Shown in pieces: positions 38,801 through 47,922 of a stretch of 64,000 bases of DNA. Under the pieces are notes generated by a model. It had not been told where the DNA came from, searched no databases, and worked only from the letters and a program-made list of their open reading frames with translations. Numbering within the stretch: position 1 is the stretch's first letter; every line of letters begins with the position of its first letter. The DNA comes from Maritimibacter sp. DP1N21-5 (GTDB lineage: Bacteria; Pseudomonadota; Alphaproteobacteria; Rhodobacterales; Rhodobacteraceae). Position numbers and translations under genes: made by a program. The stretch is from positions 1 to 64,000 of the forward strand of contig NZ_JAHUZF010000001.1 in assembly GCF_019218295.1 (NCBI RefSeq). The letters run 5' to 3'.

Positions 38801-40225
38801 ATGGCAGACTACGACGTGATCATCATCGGCGGCGGGCCGGGCGGCTATACCGCCGCGATCCGCGCCGCGCAGCTGGGCCAGAAGGTGGCGGTGGTAGAGC
38901 GGGAGCACTTGGGCGGGATCTGTTCGAACTGGGGCTGCATCCCGACCAAGGCGCTCCTGCGGTCGGCCGAGATGCTGACGACCGCGGGGCATATGGCCGA
39001 CTACGGGATCAAGCTGACAGGCAAGGCGACGCCGGATGTGGGTGCCATCGTCGCGCGTTCGCGCGGGATTGCCGAGCGGATGGCGGGGGGCGTGGGAATG
39101 CTCCTCAGGAAGAACAAGGTGGATGTGATCTGGGGGCAAGCCAGCCTCACCGGTCCCGGCAGTGTCGAGGTCACGTCGCCCAAGGAGGCACGACAGCCGC
39201 AGGCCCCGCTGCCCAAGGGCGCCAAGGGACCGGGGCAGTACACGGCAAAGAATGTGGTGATCGCTACCGGCGCACGGCCGCGTGCGCTTCCGGGGATGGA
39301 GCCGGACGGGAACCGCATCTGGACCTATTTCGAGGCATTGGTGCCTGCGGACGTGCCGAAGTCGCTCGTCATCGTCGGGTCGGGCGCCATCGGGATCGAG
39401 TTCGCGAGTTTCTATGCCGCGATGGGCACGCAGGTGACGGTGGTCGAGCTTCTGCCGCGCATCCTGCCGGTGGAAGATGAAGAGGTCTCGGCCTTCGTGG
39501 CGAAGGCCCTGACCAAACGCGGGATTGCGCTGCGCACGGGCATGGGCGTCGAGGGCGTGACCACGGGCAAGAAGGACGTGACCGTGACCCTCGCGGGTGG
39601 CGAGACGATCAAGGCGGAGCGGCTATTGTCCGCTGCCGGGGTTGTGGCCAACACCGAGGGGCTGGGGCTGGAAGCACTTGGCGTCACGATGGAGCGTGGC
39701 GTGATCGCGGTGGACGGGGCCGGGCGCACGAATGTGCCGGGCGTCTGGGCCATCGGCGACATCACTGGTGCGCCGATGCTCGCGCACAAGGCCGAGCACG
39801 AGGCGGTGATCTGTGTCGAGGCGATCGCGGGCAATCATCCCCACGCGATGCGGCGCGACCGTATTCCCGGCTGCACCTATTCCGATCCGCAGGTGGCGAG
39901 TGTGGGTCTGACCGAGGCGGCGGCCAAGGCGGCGGGGCGGTCGGTCAAGGTGGGCAAGTTTCCCTTCATAGGCAACGGCAAGGCCATCGCGATGGGCGAG
40001 GATCAGGGCATGGCCAAGGTGATCTTCGATGCCGGGACCGGCGAATTGCTGGGCGCCCATCTGGCAGGGCCCGAGGTCACGGAACTGATCGCGGGTTTCG
40101 TCACGGCGATGGAGCTGGAGGCGACCGAGGCCGAGATATTCGACATCGTCTTCCCGCATCCGACGATTTCCGAGGTTGTGAAAGAAGCCGCGCTGGCCGC
40201 CTATGGCCGGGCCATCAATATCTGA
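38801..40225 (+). CDS. lpdA: Dihydrolipoyl dehydrogenase (E3)
   Basis: A 474-residue FAD/NAD disulfide oxidoreductase that reoxidises the lipoyl group of E2. N-terminal FAD motif IIIGGGPGGYTAAIRAAQLG, redox-active disulfide in CSNWGC, NAD motif VIVGSGAIGIEFASFYAAMG and the C-terminal His-Glu pair in HPTISEVVKEA. An insertion of about 18 residues (around KEARQPQAPLPKGAKGPGQ) precedes the NAD domain. It starts two bases after the hydratase stop. It very likely serves the E1/E2 complex encoded at 27811-31222. Confidence 0.92.
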   Translation: MADYDVIIIGGGPGGYTAAIRAAQLGQKVAVVEREHLGGICSNWGCIPTKALLRSAEMLTTAGHMADYGIKLTGKATPDVGAIVARSRGIAERMAGGVGMLLRKNKVDVIWGQASLTGPGSVEVTSPKEARQPQAPLPKGAKGPGQYTAKNVVIATGARPRALPGMEPDGNRIWTYFEALVPADVPKSLVIVGSGAIGIEFASFYAAMGTQVTVVELLPRILPVEDEEVSAFVAKALTKRGIALRTGMGVEGVTTGKKDVTVTLAGGETIKAERLLSAAGVVANTEGLGLEALGVTMERGVIAVDGAGRTNVPGVWAIGDITGAPMLAHKAEHEAVICVEAIAGNHPHAMRRDRIPGCTYSDPQVASVGLTEAAAKAAGRSVKVGKFPFIGNGKAIAMGEDQGMAKVIFDAGTGELLGAHLAGPEVTELIAGFVTAMELEATEAEIFDIVFPHPTISEVVKEAALAAYGRAINI

Positions 40226-40237
40226 GGAGGACGGCGC

Positions 40238-41176
40238 ATGGAGTATCGTAATCTCGGGCGGTCGGGGCTGAAGGTTTCGGCGGTCGGACTGGGCTGCAAC
40301 AACTTCGGCTGGACCATCGACGAGGCGCAGAGCCGCGCCGTGGTGGATGCCGCCATCGACGCCGGGGTGACGTTTCTGGACACCGCCAATGTCTATGGCG
40401 GCGGCGGCAAGTCCGAGACGATGCTGGGCAATATCCTCGGGGACAAGCGGCAGAAGGTGCTCCTGTCCACGAAGGTTGGGCTGGAGATGCCGGACGGCAC
40501 CAAGGGCGGCAGCCGGTGGAACGTCATGGCCTCAGTCGAGGACAGTCTGAGGCGGCTCAAGACCGATTACATCGACCTGTATCAGCTTCACTGGTCGGAT
40601 CCCTCGACCCCCATCGACGAGACGCTGCGCGCGTTCGACGACCTGATCCGGGACGGCAAGGTGCGCTATGTCGGGGCCTGCAACCTTGCGGCCTGGGAAG
40701 TGGTCGAGGCCGAGTATCTGGCGCGGGAGCTTGGCACGCATCGGTTCGTTTCCATTCAGGACGAACTGAGCCTCCTCGTGCGCGGGAAGGAAAAGACGCT
40801 GCTGCCGGCACTCGACCGCTATGGCGTCGGGTTTCTGCCCTACTTCCCGCTCGCCTCGGGTCTGCTCACGGGCAAATACAAGCGTGAGGAGGGCGTGCCG
40901 GAAGGAAGCCGTTTCGCAAAACTCGACCGGATGGCGACGCGCTATCTCACCGAGGCCAACTGGGACAAGACCGAGGCGCTCATGGCGTTCTGCGAGGCTC
41001 GGGGGAAATCGCTGGTCGAACTGGCGTTCTCCTGGCTCCTGACCCGACCCACTGTGGCGAGCGTCATGGCAGGCGCGACGAAGCCCGAGCAAGTCACGGC
41101 GAATGTGGCGGCGACGGGTTGGGTGCTGAGTGCCGAGGATCTGGCCGAGATCGACCGGATCACGGGCGATGCCTGA
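40238..41176 (+). CDS. Aldo/keto reductase
   Basis: A 312-residue NADPH-dependent aldo/keto reductase of the YajO/Kv-beta-like group. The catalytic tetrad is visible: Asp and Tyr in FLDTANVYGGGGKSE, Lys in LLSTKVG, and His in YQLHWSDP. It ends shortly after the phosphate-binding SVMAGATKPEQVTANV segment. It has a GAGGAGGAC ribosome site. The GMC gene starts inside its last codons. Confidence 0.88.
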   Translation: MEYRNLGRSGLKVSAVGLGCNNFGWTIDEAQSRAVVDAAIDAGVTFLDTANVYGGGGKSETMLGNILGDKRQKVLLSTKVGLEMPDGTKGGSRWNVMASVEDSLRRLKTDYIDLYQLHWSDPSTPIDETLRAFDDLIRDGKVRYVGACNLAAWEVVEAEYLARELGTHRFVSIQDELSLLVRGKEKTLLPALDRYGVGFLPYFPLASGLLTGKYKREEGVPEGSRFAKLDRMATRYLTEANWDKTEALMAFCEARGKSLVELAFSWLLTRPTVASVMAGATKPEQVTANVAATGWVLSAEDLAEIDRITGDA

Positions 41177-42788
41177 GACTTACGACTACATCGTCGTGGG
41201 CGCGGGGTCGGCGGGTTGCGTCGTCGCCGCGCGTCTTTCGGAAGACCCCAAGGCGCGGGTCCTGATCCTCGAGGCGGGGCCGGAAGACAAGGCCTTCTGG
41301 ATCACGCCGCCGATGGGATACCCCATGCTGTTCACCGATCCGCGCGTGAACTGGATGTTCGAAAGCGAGCCGGAGCCGGAGCTCAGGAACCGCAGGATGT
41401 ATCACCCGCGCGGCAAGGTGCTGGGCGGGTCGAGCGCGATCAACGGGATGCTTTATATCCGCGGGCACCGCGAGGATTACGACCTCTGGCGGCAGATGGG
41501 GAACACCGGCTGGGGCTGGGAGGATGTGCTGCCCTATTTCAAGAAGGCCGAGGACAATGTGCGCGGCGCTGACGATTTCCACGGTGTCGGCGGGCCGCTT
41601 AGGGTGTCGGATCAGGCGGGCGGGTCGCCCGTGGCCGATGCCATCGTCGCGGCGGCGGTCGAGGCAGGGATCCCGCGCAACCCGGATTTCAACGGGGCCG
41701 AGCAGGAGGGCGTGGGATATTTCCAGACCACGACCAAGGACCGCAAGCGCTGGTCCTCCGCGCGCGCCTATCTGCACCCGGCGCGGGGACGGTCGAACCT
41801 CATCGTGGTGACGGGCGGTCATCTGACGCGGGTTCTGCTGGACGGCAAGCGGGCGGTGGGGATCGAATACCGGACGGCCAAGGGGATCGAAACGGCGCGG
41901 CTTTCGGACCGGGGCGAGGTGGTGCTGTCGGGCGGGGCCTTTGGCTCGCCGCAGATGCTGCAACTGTCGGGCATCGGTCCGGCGGGGCATCTGGCCGAGA
42001 GGGGCGTGCCCGTGGTGCATGATCTGCCCGGCGTGGGCGAGAACCTGCGCGACCATTTCTACTGCTCGCTCATGTTCAAATGCCGGGAGCCGATTACGAT
42101 CAACGAACTGGCCAATTCCAAACTGAAGCAGGTGATCGCCGGGGCGCAATATGTTCTGGCCAGACGCGGGCCGCTCGCGTCCAACGGTATCTTTGCGGGG
42201 ATTTTCATGCGGTCCTCGCCGGACAAGCATCGTCCCGACATTCAGGTGAACACCAACATGTGGACCGTGGCGAGCCGGACGAAATCGGGGATGAAGGCGC
42301 ATGATCATCCGGGCTTCACGATGAGCCCTGTGCACCTCGACCCTCGTGCGGTCGGCACCCTGCGGCTGGCGAGCGCCGACCCGATGGCCGCGCCCGCGAT
42401 CCGGCAGAACTTCTTCGAGGATCCGGTGGACCGGGCGACGATGGTGCGGGCGGTGGAACTGATCCGCGACATCGCGCGGCAACCGGCGTTGGCGGGGTTC
42501 ATGGAGGAAGAGATCGCGCCGGGGCCGGGTGTCGATGGGCCCGAGGCGATCGAGGACTGGCTGCGTGGTGCTGCGATTGCCAACCTGCACCCGGTTGGCT
42601 CCTGCATGATGGGGCCTGACGCGGGGCAGGGGGCGGTCGTGGATGCGCGGCTGCGGGTTCACGGGATCGACGGGCTGCGCGTTGCCGATGCCTCGATCAT
42701 GCCGCGCCTGCCGGCGGGCAACACCAATGCGCCCTGCATCATGATCGGCGAGAAATGCGCCGACATGATCAAGGCGAACGCGAGATAG
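41169..42788 (+). CDS. GMC-family (choline dehydrogenase-like) oxidoreductase
   Basis: A 539-residue FAD-dependent alcohol dehydrogenase. FAD motif [24 protein letters not shown] signature [19 protein letters not shown], second signature [16 protein letters not shown], and the C-terminal active site [11 protein letters not shown] with [24 protein letters not shown] 41169 overlaps the AKR stop by eight bases; an upstream in-frame start (41130) lies inside the AKR gene. It probably oxidises an alcohol group of a pathway compound. Confidence 0.9.
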   Translation: MPETYDYIVVGAGSAGCVVAARLSEDPKARVLILEAGPEDKAFWITPPMGYPMLFTDPRVNWMFESEPEPELRNRRMYHPRGKVLGGSSAINGMLYIRGHREDYDLWRQMGNTGWGWEDVLPYFKKAEDNVRGADDFHGVGGPLRVSDQAGGSPVADAIVAAAVEAGIPRNPDFNGAEQEGVGYFQTTTKDRKRWSSARAYLHPARGRSNLIVVTGGHLTRVLLDGKRAVGIEYRTAKGIETARLSDRGEVVLSGGAFGSPQMLQLSGIGPAGHLAERGVPVVHDLPGVGENLRDHFYCSLMFKCREPITINELANSKLKQVIAGAQYVLARRGPLASNGIFAGIFMRSSPDKHRPDIQVNTNMWTVASRTKSGMKAHDHPGFTMSPVHLDPRAVGTLRLASADPMAAPAIRQNFFEDPVDRATMVRAVELIRDIARQPALAGFMEEEIAPGPGVDGPEAIEDWLRGAAIANLHPVGSCMMGPDAGQGAVVDARLRVHGIDGLRVADASIMPRLPAGNTNAPCIMIGEKCADMIKANAR

Positions 42789-42797
42789 GGGGCTGAC

Positions 42798-44168
42798 ATG
42801 GCCGACAATGATTTCGACGTGATCGTGGTGGGCGCGGGCGGCGCGGGGCTGGCGGCGGCGTCCGAGGCGACGGCGCAGGGCGCGCGGGTGCTCCTGCTCG
42901 AGGCGGGCGCGCGGGCCGGAGGATCGACGCGGCTGTCGGGCGGCGTGTTCTGGGCGTCGAACACCTCGCTCCAAAGGCGGGCCGGGATCGAGGACAACCC
43001 GGACGACCAGTTCCACTACTACATGACGGTCAATCAATACAAAGTGGAGCCGGCGCTGGTGCGGCGCTACTGCGACCTGTCGGGGCCGACCTTTGAATGG
43101 CTCGTCGGCATGGGCGCGAGTTCTCCGCTCGAAAATCTTTATGTCTCGGGCGTCGACAAGCTGCCACGCGGGCATCGGGCGGAGCGACATGGCGAGGATA
43201 TTGCGGACGCGCTCGAGGGCTCCTTGTCGGGGCGGAGCGTGGACCTTGCGACGCATACCCGTGTCGAGGGGCTCGTCATGCGGGACGGGCGCTGCGCGGG
43301 CGTGCGGGTTGGGGGCGAAGAGGTCACGGCGGGGGCGGTGATCATCGCCTCGGGCGGCTTCGGGAACAACCGGCGGCTCTGGGCCGAGCTCTATCCGTCA
43401 GCGGCGAAACAGGGGGCGCTCGCTTGGTATATCGGCGCCGACGAATGCCGGGGCGACGGGATCGAAATGGCACGCGGGATCGGCGCGGATATCGCCGGGC
43501 TGAACCGGGGGCTGCTCCTGATGACACCGGGGTTCGCCGAGGATCTGGAGCCATACCTGCCGCCGTGGCTCATGCATGTGAACCACGAGGGGCGGCGGTT
43601 CATCGACGAGGCGACGGAATATTCCGTGCTCTCCGAGGTGCTGGGCGAACAGACGGCCGGCGAGTGTTTCGCGATTTTCGACGAGGCGGCCCGGGCAGAG
43701 GCCAAGGCGCATCCCGCGCCCAACTGGGCGGCGGATCGGCTGGCGGGGTTCGCGGCGAACGGCAAGCTGAAATCGGCGGCGACCCTTGCCGAACTGGCTG
43801 AGGAACTGGGGATTAGGGCAGGAGCGCTGGAAGCGACGGCCGAGCACTATTCCGAAGACGCCCGCGCCGGGGTGGACAGCCAGTATTTCAAGGCAGCCAC
43901 CCATCTGCGCCCGGTCGAGACGGGGCCGTTCTATGGCGCGCGTATCCGGCCAGCCGTGGTTTGCTGGACCGGCACCGGCCTTCGCATCGACGCGGAGGCG
44001 CGGGTTCTGGGGCTCGACAATCGGCCGATCCCGGCGCTTTTCGCGGCAGGCGAGACGACCGGGGGCTTCGCGGGACCCTGTTACGCAGGCGGCGGTGCGT
44101 CGGTCGGGAGCGCGGTGATCTTCGGGCGCGTGGCCGGGGGGAACGCGGCGCGGCTTTCCATGCACTGA
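42798..44168 (+). CDS. FAD-dependent oxidoreductase (fumarate reductase/ketosteroid dehydrogenase-like)
   Basis: A 456-residue FAD_binding_2 family flavoprotein. FAD motif DVIVVGAGGAGLAAASEATAQG with EAGARAGGSTRLSGG, the SGGFGNNRRLW segment, and the C-terminal GETTGGFAGPCYAGGGASVGSAVIFGRVAG. Relatives include tricarballylate dehydrogenase, 3-ketosteroid dehydrogenases and flavocytochrome c; the substrate cannot be told. Last gene of the operon beginning at 38011. Confidence 0.85.
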   Translation: MADNDFDVIVVGAGGAGLAAASEATAQGARVLLLEAGARAGGSTRLSGGVFWASNTSLQRRAGIEDNPDDQFHYYMTVNQYKVEPALVRRYCDLSGPTFEWLVGMGASSPLENLYVSGVDKLPRGHRAERHGEDIADALEGSLSGRSVDLATHTRVEGLVMRDGRCAGVRVGGEEVTAGAVIIASGGFGNNRRLWAELYPSAAKQGALAWYIGADECRGDGIEMARGIGADIAGLNRGLLLMTPGFAEDLEPYLPPWLMHVNHEGRRFIDEATEYSVLSEVLGEQTAGECFAIFDEAARAEAKAHPAPNWAADRLAGFAANGKLKSAATLAELAEELGIRAGALEATAEHYSEDARAGVDSQYFKAATHLRPVETGPFYGARIRPAVVCWTGTGLRIDAEARVLGLDNRPIPALFAAGETTGGFAGPCYAGGGASVGSAVIFGRVAGGNAARLSMH

Positions 44169-44186
44169 CGCGGGCGCTGCGCCGGG

Positions 44187-45161
44187 TTACTGCTTTGACA
44201 GATACCGTGCGACGTCGCGGGCGAAATAGGTGATGATGATGTCTGCGCCGGCGCGCTTGATCGAGCCGAGGGATTCGAGCACGCAGGCCATTTCGTCGAG
44301 CGCGCCGGCCTGGGCTGCGAACTTGATCATCGCGTATTCACCGCCCACGTGATAGGCAACGAGGGGCAGATCGCTCATCTCGCGCAGGTCGCGCAGCACG
44401 TCGAGGTATGGGAGCGCCGGCTTCACCATCAGGAAATCCGCGCCTTCCATCTCGTCGATCTCGGACTCGCGCCGGGCTTCGCGACGGTTCATCGGGTCCA
44501 TCTGATAGGCCTTGCGGTCACCGTCGAGCTCGGATCCCGCCGCGGCGCGGAAGGGACCGTAGAAGGCGGAGGCGAACTTCGACGAATAGGACATGATCGG
44601 GATATGGGCGAAACCAGCGGCGTCGAGCGCGCTGCGCATCGCTTCGATCTGGCCGTCCATCATGGCCGAGGGGGCGACCATGTCGGCCCCGGCCTGGGCG
44701 GCGATCACGGCCTGTTTGCCGAGGTTCTCGCAGGTCATGTCGTTGTCCACGTCGCCGTCATGGACGACGCCGCAATGCCCGTGGTCGGTGTATTCGCAGA
44801 AACAGTTGTCGGTGATGACGATCATCTCGGGCACGGCGGCCTTGGCGGTGCGCGTCATGCGCGCCATCAGCCCGCCGGGGTCGAGCGTGTCGCTGCCGGT
44901 CGCGTCCTTGTGGTGCGAGATCCCGAAGAGCATCACCGCACGCACGCCGTCCGCCGCGATGGCGCGGATTTCCTCGGCAAGGCCGCTTTCAGGGATGCGG
45001 TTGAGGCCGGGCATGGTCTCGATCGCCATGGGCCGGTCGATGCCTTCGTCCACGAAGACGGGATAGATGAAATCGTCGAGCGTCAGGCGGGTTTCCTGAA
45101 CCATGCGGCGAAGTTGCGGGGTGCGGCGCAGGCGGCGCATTCTGTGCATCGGTTGGGTCAT
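44187..45161 (-). CDS. hemB: Porphobilinogen synthase (5-aminolevulinate dehydratase)
   Basis: A 324-residue HemB that condenses two 5-aminolevulinate molecules to porphobilinogen in tetrapyrrole synthesis. The Schiff-base lysines are K195 ([15 protein letters not shown]) and K247 ([12 protein letters not shown]). The metal site carries three cysteines, C120, C122 and C130 ([11 protein letters not shown]), the zinc-type arrangement. It is full length. A core biosynthetic gene on a replicon with plasmid-type maintenance genes is notable. It converges on the catabolic operon and is not linked to other heme genes here. Confidence 0.93.
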   Translation of the reverse strand: MTQPMHRMRRLRRTPQLRRMVQETRLTLDDFIYPVFVDEGIDRPMAIETMPGLNRIPESGLAEEIRAIAADGVRAVMLFGISHHKDATGSDTLDPGGLMARMTRTAKAAVPEMIVITDNCFCEYTDHGHCGVVHDGDVDNDMTCENLGKQAVIAAQAGADMVAPSAMMDGQIEAMRSALDAAGFAHIPIMSYSSKFASAFYGPFRAAAGSELDGDRKAYQMDPMNRREARRESEIDEMEGADFLMVKPALPYLDVLRDLREMSDLPLVAYHVGGEYAMIKFAAQAGALDEMACVLESLGSIKRAGADIIITYFARDVARYLSKQ

Positions 45162-45348
45162 GTCGGCCTGTTCTCTGATGTCTGAGCCGCATCGCGATCC
45201 GGTGAGCCCGGCGCCCGGCTTTTCCCGCGCTCCTTACCAGTCTTCAGCCCGTTCGCGCAAGCGAGGGCGAGGCGAACTGGGCTATCGTCAGGGAGGTGCG
45301 CGCGGGTCTATCCTTGCAGGAAGCGTTACTGGCAGAGGGAGCGACAGG

Positions 45349-45744
45349 ATGAAAATCACCCGATCGGGCACCACGCCCTCAAGACCCGGCCCAGAGGAGT
45401 GGTTCACCGGCAAAGTGCGTATCGACTCCCTGTTTCAGGCGGAAGCGCCCGGCCGGGCGGTCGGTGTCCACGTGACGTTCGAGCCCGGCGCGCGCACGGC
45501 CTGGCACACGCATCCGGCGGGCCAGACGCTGATCGTCACCTTCGGGCGCGGGCGGGTGCAGCGCGAGGGCGGACCTGTCGAAGAGATCTGTCCGGGCGAT
45601 GTCGTCTGGTTCCCGGCGGGCGAGAAACACTGGCACGGCGCTGCGCCGGAGACGGCGATGAGCCATATCGCCATTCAGGAAGCGGTGGACGGAAGCACCG
45701 TCACCTGGATGGAGAAGGTCGCCGACAGGGATTACGACGGCTGA
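45349..45744 (+). CDS. Cupin-domain protein
   Basis: A 131-residue single-domain cupin. Motif 1 is [22 protein letters not shown] and motif 2 is [20 protein letters not shown], giving the usual three His and one further ligand for a metal. Similar proteins in operons act as small decarboxylases, isomerases or sensors. ATG 45349 follows GAGGGAGCGACAGG. It is followed by a hydrolase and an MBL-fold gene on the same strand. Confidence 0.85.
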   Translation: MKITRSGTTPSRPGPEEWFTGKVRIDSLFQAEAPGRAVGVHVTFEPGARTAWHTHPAGQTLIVTFGRGRVQREGGPVEEICPGDVVWFPAGEKHWHGAAPETAMSHIAIQEAVDGSTVTWMEKVADRDYDG

Positions 45745-45859
45745 CGAAGGCCTTCGGGATGCTTCTGCGCGTCCGCCGCAGAGGGGTTGCGCGTCTGCTC
45801 ACCTTTCCCGCCCCGGCACGCTTGTGTATCAGCACGGGGAAGCAGAGCGGAGCGATGAG

Positions 45860-46735
45860 ATGGACGGGAGCGCACCCACCGAGGCCACATGGGTCGTCGA
45901 TGACCTGACCTATGCCGGGCTGGTCTGGGGCCCAGAGGACGGGACGCCGGTTCTGGCGCTCCACGGCTGGATGGATCACGCCGGGAGTTTCGCGGAACTT
46001 GCACCGCGCCTGACCGGCTGCCGTGTCGTCGCGCTCGACCTGAGCGGGCAGGGGTTGAGCGGGCATCGCGCGGCGCATGCGACCTATAACATCTGGGACG
46101 ACCTGCCGCAGATCGCGGGACTGCTCGACCAGATGGGATGGGACCGCTGCGTATTGGTCGGTCATTCTCGCGGGGCCAATATCGCGTCGCTCTTTGCGGC
46201 GGCCCAGCCGGAACGGGTGCGCGGCGTGATCGCCATCGACTCGCTCACGGTGGAGCCTGCCGATCCCGAGAACACGGTCGCGACTTTGCGCGCCTTTGTC
46301 GAAGAGACGCGGGCGCGCAGGACCCGGCCTTCGCGGACCTTCGCCTCGCGGGACGACTATGTCGCGCGGCGGGTAGCGCAGGGCAATTCCGCCGTCACCT
46401 CCGAGGCGCTGGCGGATCGGGCGCTGGAGCGCGTGGAGGGCGGCGTGCAGTTGCGCGGCGACCCTCGGCTCTTCGCGAGTTCCGCGATGCGGCTTGGGCG
46501 TCGGGATGTCGAAAACGTGCTCCGGGCCATCGCCTGTCCGGTGCTCAACATCTGGGGCGATGCGGGGCTTTTGCAGAAACGTACGAAGGCGCAGGAGGTT
46601 GTCGCGGCGGCGCGGACCCTGATCGCGGATTACGAAGTGCTGGAGATTGCGGGCGACCACCATCTTCACCTCGTCCCCGAAACCGCCGAGCGGATCGCCA
46701 CGGCGGCGCTGGCCTTCATCGCGCGGCTCGAGTGA
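45860..46735 (+). CDS. Alpha/beta hydrolase
   Basis: A 291-residue alpha/beta-hydrolase. Oxyanion region LALHGWMDHAGSF, nucleophile elbow VGHSRGANIASLFAAAQPERV, Asp candidate in CPVLNIWGDAGL and His in IAGDHHLHLVPE. It has no signal peptide. An in-frame GTG at 45824 would add 12 residues; ATG 45860 with GGAGCG upstream is preferred. Substrate not inferable. Confidence 0.85.
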   Translation: MDGSAPTEATWVVDDLTYAGLVWGPEDGTPVLALHGWMDHAGSFAELAPRLTGCRVVALDLSGQGLSGHRAAHATYNIWDDLPQIAGLLDQMGWDRCVLVGHSRGANIASLFAAAQPERVRGVIAIDSLTVEPADPENTVATLRAFVEETRARRTRPSRTFASRDDYVARRVAQGNSAVTSEALADRALERVEGGVQLRGDPRLFASSAMRLGRRDVENVLRAIACPVLNIWGDAGLLQKRTKAQEVVAAARTLIADYEVLEIAGDHHLHLVPETAERIATAALAFIARLE

Positions 46736-46848
46736 TCCGGCGGATGGAGAAACCTATGTCGGATATGCGGGAAATAGACCAAGTCCGGGCCTGACCTCGG
46801 CGCCGGAACATGTCAGAAGTCCCGGGACTGAGGATGAAAGGGCATGAC

Positions 46849-47922
46849 ATGACCGCGACGACACGTTCCGACACACCCGCCACGAACGGGCCGCTTCAGT
46901 TTCCCTTCGACGAAATGCCCGCCTTCGGTGACGTGGTGGAAATCGCGGAAGGGATCCTGTGGATGCGCCTGCCGCTGCCCTATCTGCTCGATCACGTGAA
47001 CATCTATTTCATCCGCGACGGCGAGGGCTGGGCGATCATCGACACCGGCATTCGCACCGAAGAGGCAATGACAACGCTGGAGAATTTCCTTGCCGGACCG
47101 CTTGAGGGCGCGCCTGTCACGCGGGTGATAGTGACCCATGCACACCCGGATCACGTGGGGCTGGCCGGCTGGCTTTGCGAGAGGTTCGACGCACCGCTTC
47201 TCACCAGTTACTCGACCTACATGGGGGTGCGCGTGATTTCGCAGGGACGGTCGGACGCCGACACGCGCAATTCCTTCAGCTTCTATCGCAGCCACGGGAT
47301 GAGCGAGGAATTGGCGAGCCTCGTCGCCATTCGCGGCAACGAATACCTCAAGCACGTCTATCCCATGCCGCTTCAGTTCCTGCGTCTCGTGATGGCGGAT
47401 GTGTTGGAGATCGGCGGGCGCAGCTTTCGGGTGATGACGGGCGAGGGCCATGCGCAGGAGCAGGTGATGCTTTATTGCGAGGCCGAGAAGCTGTTCTTCG
47501 CAGCCGATCAGGTGATCGAACGCATCTCGCCCAACATCAGCGTCTTCGAGGGTGACCCCAACGGCGATCCCCTCGGGCATTACCTGCGCTCGCTCCGGCT
47601 GATCCGGTCCGAGATTCCCGACGACGTTCTGGTGCTCTCCGGTCATCGCCGGCCGTTCTACGGGCTCCATGCCCGCTGCACCGAGCTGGAAGCGCATCAC
47701 GAGGAGCGTTGCGATCTGATCCGCGAGGCCTGTGCCCGGCGGCCGCATACGGTGGCCGATCTGGTGCCGATCCTCTTCACGCGCAAGCTTGACCCGCACC
47801 AGATGAGCTTTGCCTTCACCGAGACGCTGGCCCATGTGAACCGGCTGGTGCGCCGGGGCGAGATCGAGAGCCGGAGCGAGGGCGACCGCGTGGTGCATGT
47901 GCCAGCCGGGGGCGGTCAGTAG
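46849..47922 (+). CDS. Metallo-beta-lactamase-fold hydrolase
   Basis: A 357-residue MBL-fold protein. The metal motif is THAHPDHVGLAGWL (HxHxDH), with further ligands in GEGHAQEQVMLY and in the FAADQVI segment; a C-terminal winged-helix-like extension (TVADLVPILF ... ETLAHVNRLVRRGEI) is typical of the LACTB2-like subgroup. Starts at 46810 and 46834 are also in frame; 46849 has AAAGGG at good distance. Its end overlaps the convergent glutamine-synthetase-like gene by seven bases. Confidence 0.85.
   Translation: MTATTRSDTPATNGPLQFPFDEMPAFGDVVEIAEGILWMRLPLPYLLDHVNIYFIRDGEGWAIIDTGIRTEEAMTTLENFLAGPLEGAPVTRVIVTHAHPDHVGLAGWLCERFDAPLLTSYSTYMGVRVISQGRSDADTRNSFSFYRSHGMSEELASLVAIRGNEYLKHVYPMPLQFLRLVMADVLEIGGRSFRVMTGEGHAQEQVMLYCEAEKLFFAADQVIERISPNISVFEGDPNGDPLGHYLRSLRLIRSEIPDDVLVLSGHRRPFYGLHARCTELEAHHEERCDLIREACARRPHTVADLVPILFTRKLDPHQMSFAFTETLAHVNRLVRRGEIESRSEGDRVVHVPAGGGQ

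Noticed and set aside
41160-43256. Minus-strand open frame of 698 codons
   Set aside because: Antisense to the GMC and flavoprotein genes; the product is Arg/His/Pro-rich with no recognisable domain.
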